Origin: Magnetococcales bacterium
GTDB lineage: Bacteria; Pseudomonadota; Magnetococcia; Magnetococcales; JADFZT01
Assembly (NCBI GenBank): GCA_015232395.1
Contig: JADFZT010000004.1
Coordinates: 3,030-67,029 of the forward strand
DNA: 64,000 bases
Direction of reading: 5' to 3'
Shown here piece by piece: positions 8,785 through 17,163 of this stretch. Within the stretch, counting starts at the first letter, position 1. Each line of letters begins with the position of its first letter. Both the position numbers and the translations under genes were made by a program. The notes below the pieces were generated by a model. It searched no databases and was not told the origin of the DNA. It saw nothing but the letters and a program-made list of their open reading frames with translations.

Positions 8785-8913
8785 TAAAGTGGAAGAAAAA
8801 TGAACAAACCATGTCGAGCTTGTCAAATATAGGTTGGTCCGTAAAACATTATCCATATGGTGTAAAAAAAAGGATTCGATTTTACTGAACTGCGCTTCTG
8901 TGCATCCAAACAT
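8785..8913 (-). pseudogene. Second decayed transposase N-terminal fragment (IS5-like)
   Basis: The minus-strand frame reads MFGCTEAQFSKIESFFLHHMDNVLRTNL, aligning with the fragment at 7355-7474 (TEAQF, K-ES-F, T-L spacing), and the DNA of the two is also alignable. The rest of the frame does not look like a transposase, and no DDE residues remain. It is a diverged relic, not a working gene. Confidence 0.45.
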
Positions 8914-9150
8914 GCCGTATATTATGTTTTGCGATAACACACCCTGGATTGAACTCAGGCCAGAAAAAGAGAGGTTCGGCTAGAAAGGAAGGTGGGATTC
9001 AGGGGGACTAGGGTCACCGCCCAGGAATCCCCGGGTGAAGGTTACCCAGCGCAGGAATCGCCAGGATAAAGAGGAAAAAACGGTAGGGGCAGTGGAGGAG
9101 GGGGCTTGGATGCTGAAATAGCCACAACCAAGTCCCCTCTGAATCCAGAC

Positions 9151-9501
9151 TCAGGAGAGGGCGTCCAGCTCCAGCTGACGCAATACCGCTTCGATGATCA
9201 ACAAGATCACCGAGATCACATTGGCCACCAGCGCCCCCCAGGCCAGGGCGGTGGCAAATTCGGAATTATTCAAAATATAAAAGGATCCAAGGGCTGGCAC
9301 CAGATGGAAGTCGGCCACCAGGCTCGCCGCCATGGTCATGGCCCCGGTAGTGCGCCTGGCCCCAAGCTTCAGGGTGGTGGCGATGAGATTCATGGAAACC
9401 GCAATGATCAACTCATAGCCGTTACCATGAAACAGATAGCTGACCGTGGTCGTCAGAGCCATCAACAAAAAAAAGGTAGTCCACACCAATCGCCATTCCA
9501 T
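9151..9501 (-). CDS. Small four-helix membrane protein, unknown function
   Basis: A 116-aa protein with about four hydrophobic helices: residues 5-23, 29-48, 55-75 and 84-108. The C-terminus is polar (RQLELDALS). It resembles small membrane proteins of unknown function (possibly the family called DUF6394, from memory). It ends the minus-strand run DUF502 - K+ channel - this gene and starts 14 bases after the channel gene ends, suggesting co-transcription and perhaps a shared role in ion handling. Confidence 0.75.
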   Translation of the reverse strand: MEWRLVWTTFFLLMALTTTVSYLFHGNGYELIIAVSMNLIATTLKLGARRTTGAMTMAASLVADFHLVPALGSFYILNNSEFATALAWGALVANVISVILLIIEAVLRQLELDALS

Positions 9502-9515
9502 CGCTTGGGGTCTCC

Positions 9516-10715
9516 TTAGCTCTTGGGATCGGCAGAAGTGGCTTGTTGCGCCCGCACCATCTGCTCAGTTAACAAAAAATCAGGGAGTTGTTCCAGCTGC
9601 GCCAGGGTGCCCATGATCAGCACCTGATCGCCAGCATGGATGTGAATATCGGGATTAGGCAGTAGCATCAGCCGCCGCTGGCCTTTGCGTTGAATACCCA
9701 AAATATGCGCCCCGATCACCGAGCGCAGCATGGAATCCCGAATCGCCACTCCATCCAGGGAAGAATATTTTTCTACCGTGATATCCCGGATGTCCAGATT
9801 GACAAACTCTCCGAAGGCAACCCGATCCAAAAAGCTGGATTGCTTGCCCTCCGGGTCCGGGGGGTGGATGGCGATGGCGGAGATGCGTTGGCCGATCAAT
9901 TCGTTGGGCATGATCACAACGTCGGCCCCGATCTTGCGGAGTTTATCCCGGGACTCCTTGTGGTTGGCAATGGAGATCACCAAAAACCGTTCGGCGATAT
10001 CGGGTTTGAGCTCCTCTTCGAGAATCTTGCCGGTGACCACAGCGGTGATGTTGTCGGAATCTTCGGCAAAGGTGGCGATAATCCCCCGGGAATGCTCCAC
10101 CCCGGCCCTTCGGTAGCTATCGTTCAGAAAGGGATTCAAGGGCATGACATCAGCGACGTTATCTTCTCCAGCCTGGGCCAGGCGTTCGGCATCGTCGTCA
10201 ATCACCACGAAGGGAATATCCTGGCGGGCCAACCGGCGCACCACCTGGCGGGAAATTTCCGTATATCCGGCAATAATGAAGTGGTCCTTGAACTGTTTCA
10301 CCCAGTGCTCCGTTATGGCTTCACGAATTTTTCCGATCAGATCTTCATTGACCACCACGCTGATGGTGACGCCCAAGGCATAGGACCACACCATCACCCC
10401 CCCCAAAATCAACAGGATCACAAACAGCTTTCCTGGATTGGAGATGGGATGGGTCTCCTGATAACCGACGGTAGTCAGCGTAAAAACGGTCTGATAGACG
10501 GCATCCAGAAAGGGGTAATCATCGATGATCATGAACCCCAGGATGCCGATGGTATTGACCAGAATCAGCGCGACCAGCGGTGGCCTGAACCGCCCCAGGA
10601 TATCGTAGAGATCCCGGGGACGTTTGGTAAACCTGTTACGCAGGGTAAGTTCTCCCGGTTGATTTTGGCTCCAGTTTGCCCTCTGTATCTGGCTGGGGCC
10701 AGGGGGGAATGACAA
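9516..10715 (-). CDS. Potassium channel with RCK (TrkA-N and TrkA-C) domains
   Basis: A 399-aa two-helix channel subunit: TM1 about 46-64, pore loop 72-90, TM2 95-121. A Rossmann-type RCK domain (about 145-270) and a TrkA-C domain (about 310-385) follow. The filter reads T82-V-G-Y-Q86-E instead of TVGYG-D, and the usual GxGxxG nucleotide loop is replaced by GYTEIS (150-155), although the acidic VVIDDD strand end is kept. Ion specificity and ligand are therefore uncertain. The annotated start overlaps the DUF502 gene by 80 bases; a later non-ATG start within the first 25 residues is possible. Confidence 0.88.
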   Translation of the reverse strand: MSFPPGPSQIQRANWSQNQPGELTLRNRFTKRPRDLYDILGRFRPPLVALILVNTIGILGFMIIDDYPFLDAVYQTVFTLTTVGYQETHPISNPGKLFVILLILGGVMVWSYALGVTISVVVNEDLIGKIREAITEHWVKQFKDHFIIAGYTEISRQVVRRLARQDIPFVVIDDDAERLAQAGEDNVADVMPLNPFLNDSYRRAGVEHSRGIIATFAEDSDNITAVVTGKILEEELKPDIAERFLVISIANHKESRDKLRKIGADVVIMPNELIGQRISAIAIHPPDPEGKQSSFLDRVAFGEFVNLDIRDITVEKYSSLDGVAIRDSMLRSVIGAHILGIQRKGQRRLMLLPNPDIHIHAGDQVLIMGTLAQLEQLPDFLLTEQMVRAQQATSADPKS

Positions 10716-11319
10716 TCCCTCCGGAAATAACCAGTTTTAACCCCTCTTCCACACTCATTTCCAGAGGGATCACCTCTTTTTCCGGCACAAAAAGCAAAAA
10801 ACCACTGGTGGGATTGGGGGTCGTGGGGAGAAATACGTTCAACACATTTTGATTGGTTTTTTCCTGCACTTCACCACGGCCTGTGCCGGTGACAAAGCCA
10901 ATGGCATGCACCCCCCGGCGAGGATATTCCATCAGGATAACCCGATGGAATTGATCTTGAGTCCTGGAAAAAAGGGTCTCAAGGAGTTGTTTGATGGCTT
11001 TATGGAGATTGCGGACGAAAGGGATTCGGCCAATGATATCTTCACCAAACTCGACCACTCTTCGACCGACAAAATTGCTGGAAAAAAGGCCCACCAGAAA
11101 AATCACAAAAAGAGCCAGCAGCAATCCCACTCCAGGCAGATAAAAAGGGAGCAGGTTGTCAGGGTGGAGATCAGTGGGGAGGAAGTTCAGAGCCTGATCG
11201 GCAAAACGGATCAGAAGGGTCAGAATATAACCGGTCAAGCCCAGGGGGACGGCCACCAGCAGTCCAGTGATGAAATATTGGCGGAAACCGTGCTTGAAAG
11301 TGAGGCGAAAAGGCTGCAC
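10636..11319 (-). CDS. DUF502 family membrane protein
   Basis: A 227-aa protein matching the DUF502 pattern: two N-terminal membrane helices (about 17-38 and 60-80), then a conserved cytosolic part with GRRVVEFGEDIIGRIPFVRNLHKAIKQL, and FLPTTPNPTSGFLLFVPEKEVIPLEMSVEEGLK with the IVISGG-like VISGGIV. Members occur across bacteria and plants, and their biochemical role is unknown. It is the first gene of the cluster with the K+ channel. Confidence 0.9.
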   Translation of the reverse strand: MQPFRLTFKHGFRQYFITGLLVAVPLGLTGYILTLLIRFADQALNFLPTDLHPDNLLPFYLPGVGLLLALFVIFLVGLFSSNFVGRRVVEFGEDIIGRIPFVRNLHKAIKQLLETLFSRTQDQFHRVILMEYPRRGVHAIGFVTGTGRGEVQEKTNQNVLNVFLPTTPNPTSGFLLFVPEKEVIPLEMSVEEGLKLVISGGIVIPPWPQPDTEGKLEPKSTGRTYPA

Positions 11320-11703
11320 CCGTTCCCCCCTGATGATAGCTGGGCCTATGGTCCAAACCTTGGGAAGATCCTCCCCAAGGGAGATTTTCGAATCAGGACA
11401 TTAAAAAAAAGCCGGATCCGATCAAAAAAAACAGAGCCGGGAAGGGGCCGATTCCCGATTATTTCAGGTGGCGACAGGCGCACTCGAAATAGATCCCTGG
11501 GACCATTCACCCGGGTTTGCCCCTCTGCTCACCCGGGTTGGCCCTCTGCCAATTCCAAAGGACAAAGTGAACTGAGAGGGTTCGACATTTGGTCTGCTAT
11601 CCATCGCACCAAAGAGCTGTTTGGTAACCTGTTAGATGGGAGACGACAGAAAGCGCAGGTCGGCAGCCGAGGGACGAAGCCCTCTCACCAGCAGAGGAGA
11701 GAT
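11320..11703. other. Gene-free stretch with a tandem duplication
   Basis: No supported gene. A 22-base unit starting TCACCCGGGTT at 11507-11528 is followed immediately by a near-copy, one base shorter and with one further change, at 11529-11549. A short GAGGG/CCCTC stem lies near 11669-11684 downstream of the FmdB gene on the minus strand, without a T tract. Confidence 0.6.
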
Positions 11704-11940
11704 CTAGAAACCACACATTCCTCCACCGCAGCTACCACCCCCCATATTGGGTATACCGCAAGCGGGCCCCGGGGCATCTCCACCACTCTTCACCGAGCCG
11801 ACAATTCCACCCGTCGCAAAAATTTTCCGCACCTTTTCGGCCCCACACTCGGGGCAGTTTTTAGGTGGCGGATCGGACATGGGATGATTTTTTTCAAAAC
11901 GGATTTTGCAGCCGTCACAGGCATATTCATACAAGGGCAT
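11704..11940 (-). CDS. FmdB-family zinc ribbon protein
   Basis: A 78-aa protein that begins MPLYEYACDGC, the hallmark of the FmdB/CxxC zinc ribbon family, with C8-x2-C11 and CPEC completing the four metal ligands. A Gly/Cys-rich tail (GGGSCGGGMCGF) follows, also common in the family. The role is unclear, and links to regulation of amide-degrading enzymes are historical. The start has AAAGGAG upstream. It sits downstream of rplI on the same strand after a long hairpin. Confidence 0.92.
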   Translation of the reverse strand: MPLYEYACDGCKIRFEKNHPMSDPPPKNCPECGAEKVRKIFATGGIVGSVKSGGDAPGPACGIPNMGGGSCGGGMCGF

Positions 11941-12000
11941 GAGTCAAGCTCCTTTGCAAACGATAACGACCTCTCCCCAAACATTCCGAAGAGTGTACCA

Positions 12001-12038
12001 GAAGCCCTCCCGGGCCATGGCCATACCAGGAGGGCTTC
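12001..12038 (-). terminator. Terminator-like hairpin after rplI
   Basis: Perfect 10-bp arms GAAGCCCTCC (12001-12010) and GGAGGGCTTC (12029-12038) enclose an 18-base loop that itself contains GGCCATGGCC. There is no T tract on either side, so it could attenuate, terminate weakly, or protect the 3' end of the ribosomal operon mRNA. Confidence 0.5.
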
Positions 12039-12055
12039 GGATCAGGGAGAGGGTG

Positions 12056-12508
12056 TCATTTTTTCACTTGGCGTTCCACATGCACCATCACCTCGGGGAT
12101 CACGTCCGGGTGGAGGCGCAGGCGGATGGGATGTTCTCCCAGAGTACGAATGGGGTGGGGAACGTCAATCACCCCCTTGGGCAGTTCCAAACCCTTCTCT
12201 TCGAAAAAGGTGAAGATGTCGGAGTTGGTGACCGAACCGAAAAGTTTTTCGGTTGCCCCGGCAGGGCGCTCCAGAACCACCGTTACCTCGGCAATGGCAG
12301 CCGCCAGCTTTTCGGCGGTCTCCAACACCTGCCGCTGACGCTCCTCAAAAGCCTGCCGTTCTTTTTCGAAGCGGACCAGGTTTTTCTTGGTGGCTGGCAA
12401 GGCCTTGCCTTGGGGCACCAGATAGTTGCGACCATAACCGGCACGTACTTTAACGACCGATCCCAGGTCACCCAATTTACTGATTTTTTCAAGCAGTATC
12501 ACTTCCAT
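12056..12508 (-). CDS. rplI: 50S ribosomal protein bL9
   Basis: A 150-aa bL9 of normal length. The N-terminal domain begins MEVILLEKISKLGDLGSVVKV with the conserved RAGYGRNYLVPQGKA segment that binds 23S rRNA. A long connecting helix rich in Glu/Gln/Arg (about 48-75) leads to the C-terminal domain. It is the last gene of rpsF-priB-rpsR-DUF2232-rplI, 6 bases after the membrane protein. Confidence 0.98.
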   Translation of the reverse strand: MEVILLEKISKLGDLGSVVKVRAGYGRNYLVPQGKALPATKKNLVRFEKERQAFEERQRQVLETAEKLAAAIAEVTVVLERPAGATEKLFGSVTNSDIFTFFEEKGLELPKGVIDVPHPIRTLGEHPIRLRLHPDVIPEVMVHVERQVKK

Positions 12509-12514
12509 GGATCT

Positions 12515-13474
12515 TCACTCCTTGGAAATTCCGTCATCCTCTTCCGGTTTGGGAAGACGTTTGCGGAAATCCATCCAGGTATCAAACAGGCCCACGATCA
12601 TCACCAGGAGAAACAGTTCTCCCCATAAGATCAGGGCGGCATAGAAAACGCCCCGGACAAATCCGGAAACGCCATAAAGTCGAAAAGCGGTAAGCACCAC
12701 GGCCAGCCCCTGAAAAAAATAGGGAATGACCAAAAAAAAGACCAGATTGACGCCCAAATTTCCCAGGCTTCCAGAAGCAGTCAGAGCCAGTAGCCCCGAG
12801 CCGATGAAAGGCCAGATCAGAAAGAAGGGGAGTCGAATCCCCTGGGGCAATTCCGGGGTCAACCAATCCTCACCCCAACGCCCAAGCAGCGAGCGGGCCA
12901 AAGCCAGATTGCCCACCTGCACCAAAAACCAGCCCGTGGTAAAGAGCGCTGGAAAGAGCCTGGCCAAAATCTCGACGATCTGGTCAAGCCCGGTGCGTAA
13001 TTCCATCAGGGCAACGGCATCCATCCCCTGTTCGGCCCCATCCTTGAGAAACTGCCCCCGAGCCGCCTCCATGGCGGTGCGGGCCGACTCGGATGGATCG
13101 AAGCCGGAAAGAAATGCCAGGAGGAGTCCTCCAGCCAGCAGCAGCAGGCTGATGAAAAAAGCGACGCTGCCACACTGACTCATCCGCCAGCCGTTGCGCA
13201 ACATCCAGGCGGCCAGTAGTGGAAAGGCCCCGAACAGCAGGATCACCATTGCGGGAAAGTGCATCTCGCCGCTCAAAAAAAGCGCACCGGCTACCGGAAA
13301 CGCCAACGCCTGAAATCCAGCCTTCATCCCTTGACGTAGGGCCACCAAAAGCAAGGGCAGGGGGGCTACCAACTGCAAAGGAGCGAGCAGCACCGCGCCC
13401 AGAGGGATGATCAAAAGTGCCGTAGCGGTCACACCCGCCAGCACTGGATTGGCGACCAGCGCTCTCAGGAACAT
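12515..13474 (-). CDS. DUF2232 (YybS-like) membrane protein
   Basis: A 319-aa polytopic membrane protein with about eight hydrophobic helices. It matches the DUF2232 type found between rpsR and rplI in many proteobacteria. The ATG at 13474 is chosen over an upstream TTG at 13498 because GGATGGGG precedes it and the extra residues are not membrane-like. A soluble loop (about residues 120-160) is Glu/Asp rich. Function unknown. Conserved linkage with ribosomal genes is the main clue. Confidence 0.85.
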   Translation of the reverse strand: MFLRALVANPVLAGVTATALLIIPLGAVLLAPLQLVAPLPLLLVALRQGMKAGFQALAFPVAGALFLSGEMHFPAMVILLFGAFPLLAAWMLRNGWRMSQCGSVAFFISLLLLAGGLLLAFLSGFDPSESARTAMEAARGQFLKDGAEQGMDAVALMELRTGLDQIVEILARLFPALFTTGWFLVQVGNLALARSLLGRWGEDWLTPELPQGIRLPFFLIWPFIGSGLLALTASGSLGNLGVNLVFFLVIPYFFQGLAVVLTAFRLYGVSGFVRGVFYAALILWGELFLLVMIVGLFDTWMDFRKRLPKPEEDDGISKE

Positions 13475-13541
13475 GACCCCATCCAGGCATGATGACAACC
13501 ACAGCTTTCCGGTGGTAAACGAACATGGGATGAAGGACGAA

Positions 13542-13886
13542 TCACGAGACCAAAAACGGCAATAATGCGATATTGCGGGCCCGTTTAATGGCGATGCTCA
13601 AGCGGCGTTGATGGGGGGCACAGACGCCGGTGATGCGGCTTGGGACCATTTTGCCCCGCTCGGTGATGAAGCGCATGAGCAGTTTGGGGTCTTTGTAATC
13701 CATCACCACGGTTTTGTCGGCACAAAAGAGACACACCTTGCGCCGCCGATAGAAGGGACGACGGAAACCCACGCCACCTTTTTTGTCGCCCCGAGGGCCA
13801 CCACCGCCACCAAGTCCACCACGGGAACGGGAATCTCCACCTCCGGCGGGACTGCCGTCACCACTGCTTAGTTGATCATCCGACAT
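13542..13886 (-). CDS. rpsR: 30S ribosomal protein bS18 with Gly-rich N-terminal extension
   Basis: The C-terminal 75 residues are classic bS18: KVCLFCADK, then [49 protein letters not shown]. The first about 40 residues ([20 protein letters not shown]) form an unusual Gly/Ser/Arg extension, making it 114 aa instead of the usual 75-80. GAAGGA precedes the start. It is the third gene of the rpsF operon. Confidence 0.97.
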   Translation of the reverse strand: MSDDQLSSGDGSPAGGGDSRSRGGLGGGGGPRGDKKGGVGFRRPFYRRRKVCLFCADKTVVMDYKDPKLLMRFITERGKMVPSRITGVCAPHQRRLSIAIKRARNIALLPFLVS

Positions 13887-13915
13887 ATTATGATTCCTTC
13901 AAAGTTTGATTTGAG

Positions 13916-14383
13916 TCAGTTTGGTTGGCCTGATGCGGATTGATTCAGAAGTTCTTCGATCAGGCTCGGACCGGATTCGCTCTCTTCCCCATCCTGTGGC
14001 TGGGGAAGAATTTCCAGGGCCACCAATTCAGCACGCCCCCAACGAACCTGGCCTTCCCGAATCCAACGTTTCTGGTTGAGTTGTCCATGAACCAGAAGCC
14101 GGGTTCCGGCAGTGAGACGTCGGCACGCTTCTGCCAGGGAGCCGATGGCGACAACGGTCATGCGTAAGGCCATCCGTTCCCCGGTGGCGGCGTGTTGGGT
14201 GCGAGCGATGTGTTCCAGCTCGAACCGCGCCACCGGTCTGCCCGCAGGCGTGACCCGAATTTTAACGGCTTTGCATAACACCCCTTCCAGGGAAGCCTGG
14301 TTAAGTGGTTCCAAGGCTTCCGAGTGGACCGGCGTATCAGGTTTGACCGTCAGTGTGTCGGGTTTGACCGGGAGCTCCGACAT
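13916..14383 (-). CDS. priB: PriB-like primosomal / single-strand DNA-binding protein
   Basis: A 155-aa OB-fold protein located between rpsF and rpsR, where priB sits in many proteobacteria. Core residues 30-125 (SLEGVLCKAVKIRVTPAGRPVARFELEH, then TRLLVHGQLNQKRWIREGQVRWGRAELVALEI) resemble PriB/SSB. It is longer than enterobacterial PriB (about 104 aa), with an N-terminal Pro/Thr segment and an acidic tail (DGEESESGPSLIEELL) that recalls SSB-type protein-interaction tails. It ends 29 bases upstream of rpsR. Family fit is good; strict PriB function is inferred from context. Confidence 0.8.
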   Translation of the reverse strand: MSELPVKPDTLTVKPDTPVHSEALEPLNQASLEGVLCKAVKIRVTPAGRPVARFELEHIARTQHAATGERMALRMTVVAIGSLAEACRRLTAGTRLLVHGQLNQKRWIREGQVRWGRAELVALEILPQPQDGEESESGPSLIEELLNQSASGQPN

Positions 14384-14386
14384 TTT

Positions 14387-14848
14387 TTACACCTCAGCAG
14401 GCGCAGCCTCCTCTGCTGGGGGCGTGTCGCTGGCAGGTGTAGCAGCATCAGCAACCGGGACACTGGCAGCCGGGGCAGCACCATCAACATCCGGGGCCGC
14501 ATCCGCAGCGGGCACTTCCCGACGCTCTTCTGCAGGGGCCAGGGGACTTGAATCCATGGAGAGCTTTTGGATCCGGATGTTTTGATATTTCAGGACATCC
14601 TCATCAATGCGCAGGCGCTCTTCCAGCTCACGCATCAGGGGGCCTCTCCCTTCCACCATGTGGAAGACATAATAGCCCTTGGCATTCTTCTTGATAGGAT
14701 AAGCCAATTGCCGACGTCCCCAGAGTTCGGTCTTGAGGATTTTTCCGTCGTATTTTTCGATGATGGCGGTTACCCGGGTGTTGATCCGTTCCACCTGTTC
14801 GGTGGTCAGGTCGGGTCTTAGGATGTAGATGGACTCGTAATAGGGCAC
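14387..14848 (-). CDS. rpsF: 30S ribosomal protein bS6 with Ala/Pro-rich C-terminal tail
   Basis: Residues 1-100 are bS6: MPYYESIYILRPDLTTEQVERI, GRRQLAYPIKKNAKGYYVFH and RLRIDEDVLKYQNIRI. The final about 45 residues are Ala/Pro/Asp/Glu rich (VPVADAATPASDTPPAEEAAPAE in part), a low-complexity acidic tail. bS6 tails are variable and can carry post-translational glutamates in enterics. First gene of its operon, 3 bases before priB. Confidence 0.97.
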   Translation of the reverse strand: MPYYESIYILRPDLTTEQVERINTRVTAIIEKYDGKILKTELWGRRQLAYPIKKNAKGYYVFHMVEGRGPLMRELEERLRIDEDVLKYQNIRIQKLSMDSSPLAPAEERREVPAADAAPDVDGAAPAASVPVADAATPASDTPPAEEAAPAEV

Positions 14849-14973
14849 AGCGTCTCCTTTCGGGCTTTGATTGCGGATCTTTATGGCCCCGGTTCGAGGT
14901 TGAGCCGGAGCAAGGAAATCGCAAGGATTGGAAAAAACGCGCCATTATGACTTAACCAGTCAGGATTTTCAAA

Positions 14974-15789
14974 GTGAAACTTACACTTTTACCCAACCGG
15001 GAAATACCGGGTTTTGCTGGGACACAGCCTTTTTTTACCACCCGTCATGGGGGCGTGAGCCAGGGGGCTTTCGGCAGTCTCAATCTGGCTTCCCATGTGC
15101 CAGACCAACCGGCCCATATCCTTGAAAATCGCACCCGGCTCATGGCCACCCTCAATCGCCCTCTCAAGACTCTCTGTCTGGTCAACCAAATCCATGGCAC
15201 CAAAACCCTGATTGTCGGTAGCGAAGATCATACCGAAGTTGATGGGGATGCCCTGGTGACCGATCAGCCGGGAGTGGTCATTGGAGTCTTTACCGCCGAT
15301 TGCGCACCGGTCCTTTTTTGTGACCCCAAAGCCCGGGTCATCGGCGCAGCCCATGCTGGTTGGCGAGGGGCGTTTGGAGGCATTCTGGAAAGCTGCATCC
15401 AGGCTATGGAAAACCTCGGAGCAAAAAAAGCAGGCCTCTCCGCCCTGATCGGTCCCTGCATTTCGGCTGAGTCATACACGGTAGGTGCTGAATTTCGGGA
15501 ACATTTTATCCACTCTTCGACTCTGGAAGGAGGAATGGCCAACGAAGCATTTTTTAGGCCCATTACCAGAACCAGCTTTTCAGATGGCAGTAAAATAGGT
15601 AAGATCACGTTCGACTTGCCGGGTTATATCCAAGATCGGTTGGTCCGCAACGGGCTCAGTCCTGACGGAATTCACCATGACAATCAATGCACTTTTAAAC
15701 TGGAAACAGACTTTTTCAGCCATCGGCGTGCGACGGTACGGCGAAAAAGTCCCTGTGGCCGGCAAATGGGGGGAATTCTGCTTGTCTGA
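14974..15789 (+). CDS. pgeF: Polyphenol oxidase / purine nucleoside phosphorylase family (YfiH)
   Basis: A 271-aa member of the YfiH/PgeF (DUF152) family. It has the metal site and signature motifs VNQIHGTK (His), VFTADCAPVLFCD (Cys), AAHAGWRG (His) and GPCISAESYTVG. The family has been described as multicopper laccase-like, as zinc-dependent purine nucleoside phosphorylases, and as a peptidoglycan-editing factor. The C-terminal segment (RRATVRRKSPCGRQMGGI) varies from the usual FSYRRDG-TGRQ. Its end overlaps the start of the next gene by 8 bases. Confidence 0.92.
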   Translation: MKLTLLPNREIPGFAGTQPFFTTRHGGVSQGAFGSLNLASHVPDQPAHILENRTRLMATLNRPLKTLCLVNQIHGTKTLIVGSEDHTEVDGDALVTDQPGVVIGVFTADCAPVLFCDPKARVIGAAHAGWRGAFGGILESCIQAMENLGAKKAGLSALIGPCISAESYTVGAEFREHFIHSSTLEGGMANEAFFRPITRTSFSDGSKIGKITFDLPGYIQDRLVRNGLSPDGIHHDNQCTFKLETDFFSHRRATVRRKSPCGRQMGGILLV

Positions 15790-16981
15790 CTCTCACCGAA
15801 AAAAACAGCTCTTCTCTCTCCTGGCCATTCCCATGCTGATGGCCGGATGGCTCCTGCCCCTCTCCCTGGCAGAGGCCTCCTCACCAGGTCTCAGCTACCT
15901 GATCGAACGGGTAGCCCGGCAGGAAGGGGTGGATTCGGAACTGCTCCACGCCATGGTCGCTACGGAGTCAGGCTTCAATGCCCAATCGGTCTCCACCAAA
16001 GGCGCTGCGGGACTCCTGCAACTCATGCCGGCCACAGCCCGGGCCATGGGGGTGGTTAATCGTTTCAATCCGGAAGAAAACCTCCGGGGCGGAGCGCGCT
16101 ATATCCGTCATCTGCTGGAACGCTTCGATGATTTAAGCTTGGCCCTGGCCGCCTACAATGCAGGCCCCGGCAACGTCATTCGCTATCAGGGTGTTCCCCC
16201 TTTTGCGGAGACCAAGGATTATGTCTTTCGGGTACTCCGCCACTACCAAAAGCTGGAAACCCGCAAAACCGGAGCTCTCACCGCCAAACCCAAGCGGCGT
16301 CCCCCACAAGACAAGGAACTCCTGCGGACCATCTACCGCTTCCAAAGGGATGACGGTACCCTGGTGTTGACTGATCGTGTACCGGCAAGCGCTTCACCGG
16401 AAAGTCCTGCCAAGGTTCAGACCATCACCGTAAAGCAAAAAACAGCCACCCCCCCCCTCGCCAGAGAAAAAGTGGTACTGAGCGCCCCCACCAACCCTCA
16501 GCTGGGCCAGCAAGCCACGGCCCAGGCTACCATTCGACCCAACAGCGACCGATCTGGTACGATCTCAATAACACCTTCTGTCAGCCACACGGTCAAAAAA
16601 GACGCTGTGCCCCTTGCCAGAGCCAGCCAGAGCCAGGCAGCCACTCACACACGTCAAACCAACGCCATATCATCCCCGGAAGAAAACCGGCAGTCAGTCA
16701 AAATAACGGCCCTCCCACCGCTCCCTCCAGCTCCCACTGGGCTGGAAGTGACGACGATCACCGAGGAGCCAACCCGTCCAGAAAAAACCGCAACCGTCGA
16801 GCCCCCTCTACCTACGGACACCAAAAACGTCATTCGGCGGGTCTCCAACTCCGAACGTTCCGAAACCGTCCCCCTGCTTGCCAACCGGAAGCAGGCTCGA
16901 ACCATTCGTCTGGTTTCCAATCTGGGTCATGTCGAAGGGTTTGGGGATGCGGGCACGGGTACCCTGCGCACCAGTCGCTGA
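15782..16981 (+). CDS. Periplasmic lytic transglycosylase (SLT family)
   Basis: A TTG start at 15782, preceded by GGGGGAA, gives 399 aa and exposes a clear signal peptide (RKKQ, then a hydrophobic run, cleavage near AEA-S at about 32). Starts further up would bury it and overlap pgeF by more than 100 bases. The catalytic domain (about 35-165) has Glu62 in ATESGFN, GLLQLMPATARAMG and AYNAGPGNV. A short DUF4124-like segment (YRFQRDDGTLVLTDR) follows, then a long Pro/Thr/Ser-rich tail. It cleaves peptidoglycan glycan strands to anhydromuramyl products. Confidence 0.92.
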   Translation: MSDSHRKKQLFSLLAIPMLMAGWLLPLSLAEASSPGLSYLIERVARQEGVDSELLHAMVATESGFNAQSVSTKGAAGLLQLMPATARAMGVVNRFNPEENLRGGARYIRHLLERFDDLSLALAAYNAGPGNVIRYQGVPPFAETKDYVFRVLRHYQKLETRKTGALTAKPKRRPPQDKELLRTIYRFQRDDGTLVLTDRVPASASPESPAKVQTITVKQKTATPPLAREKVVLSAPTNPQLGQQATAQATIRPNSDRSGTISITPSVSHTVKKDAVPLARASQSQAATHTRQTNAISSPEENRQSVKITALPPLPPAPTGLEVTTITEEPTRPEKTATVEPPLPTDTKNVIRRVSNSERSETVPLLANRKQARTIRLVSNLGHVEGFGDAGTGTLRTSR

Positions 16982-17163
16982 CGGGGAAAAACACCACTTT
17001 CGGACGTTAGAGTTAGGCGGCTCACCATACCGCAAGAGATCAGGGGAGGTGTCCTCAAGGGCTGACGGGCTCTTAAAGTTTGTTGGTTGCAGAAAGAATG
17101 CGTTCCAGACGCTGTGTCGTTGCACCACTCCTTTCTTTATATAGATGCTGAAAAATTCTTTTC

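Noticed and set aside
9690-10712. 340-codon open frame antisense to the K+ channel
   Set aside because: The sense strand encodes a recognisable channel; the antisense protein is His/Gly/Asp rich, typical of shadow frames.
11950-11990. GCAAACGATAAC-like sequence resembling a tmRNA tag start
   Set aside because: No stop codon after about ten codons and no tRNA-like ends nearby; it lies in the leader of the FmdB gene.
10849-12213. 454-codon plus-strand frame antisense to DUF502 and FmdB and running towards rplI
   Set aside because: It covers two or three well-supported minus-strand genes and has no protein-like features.
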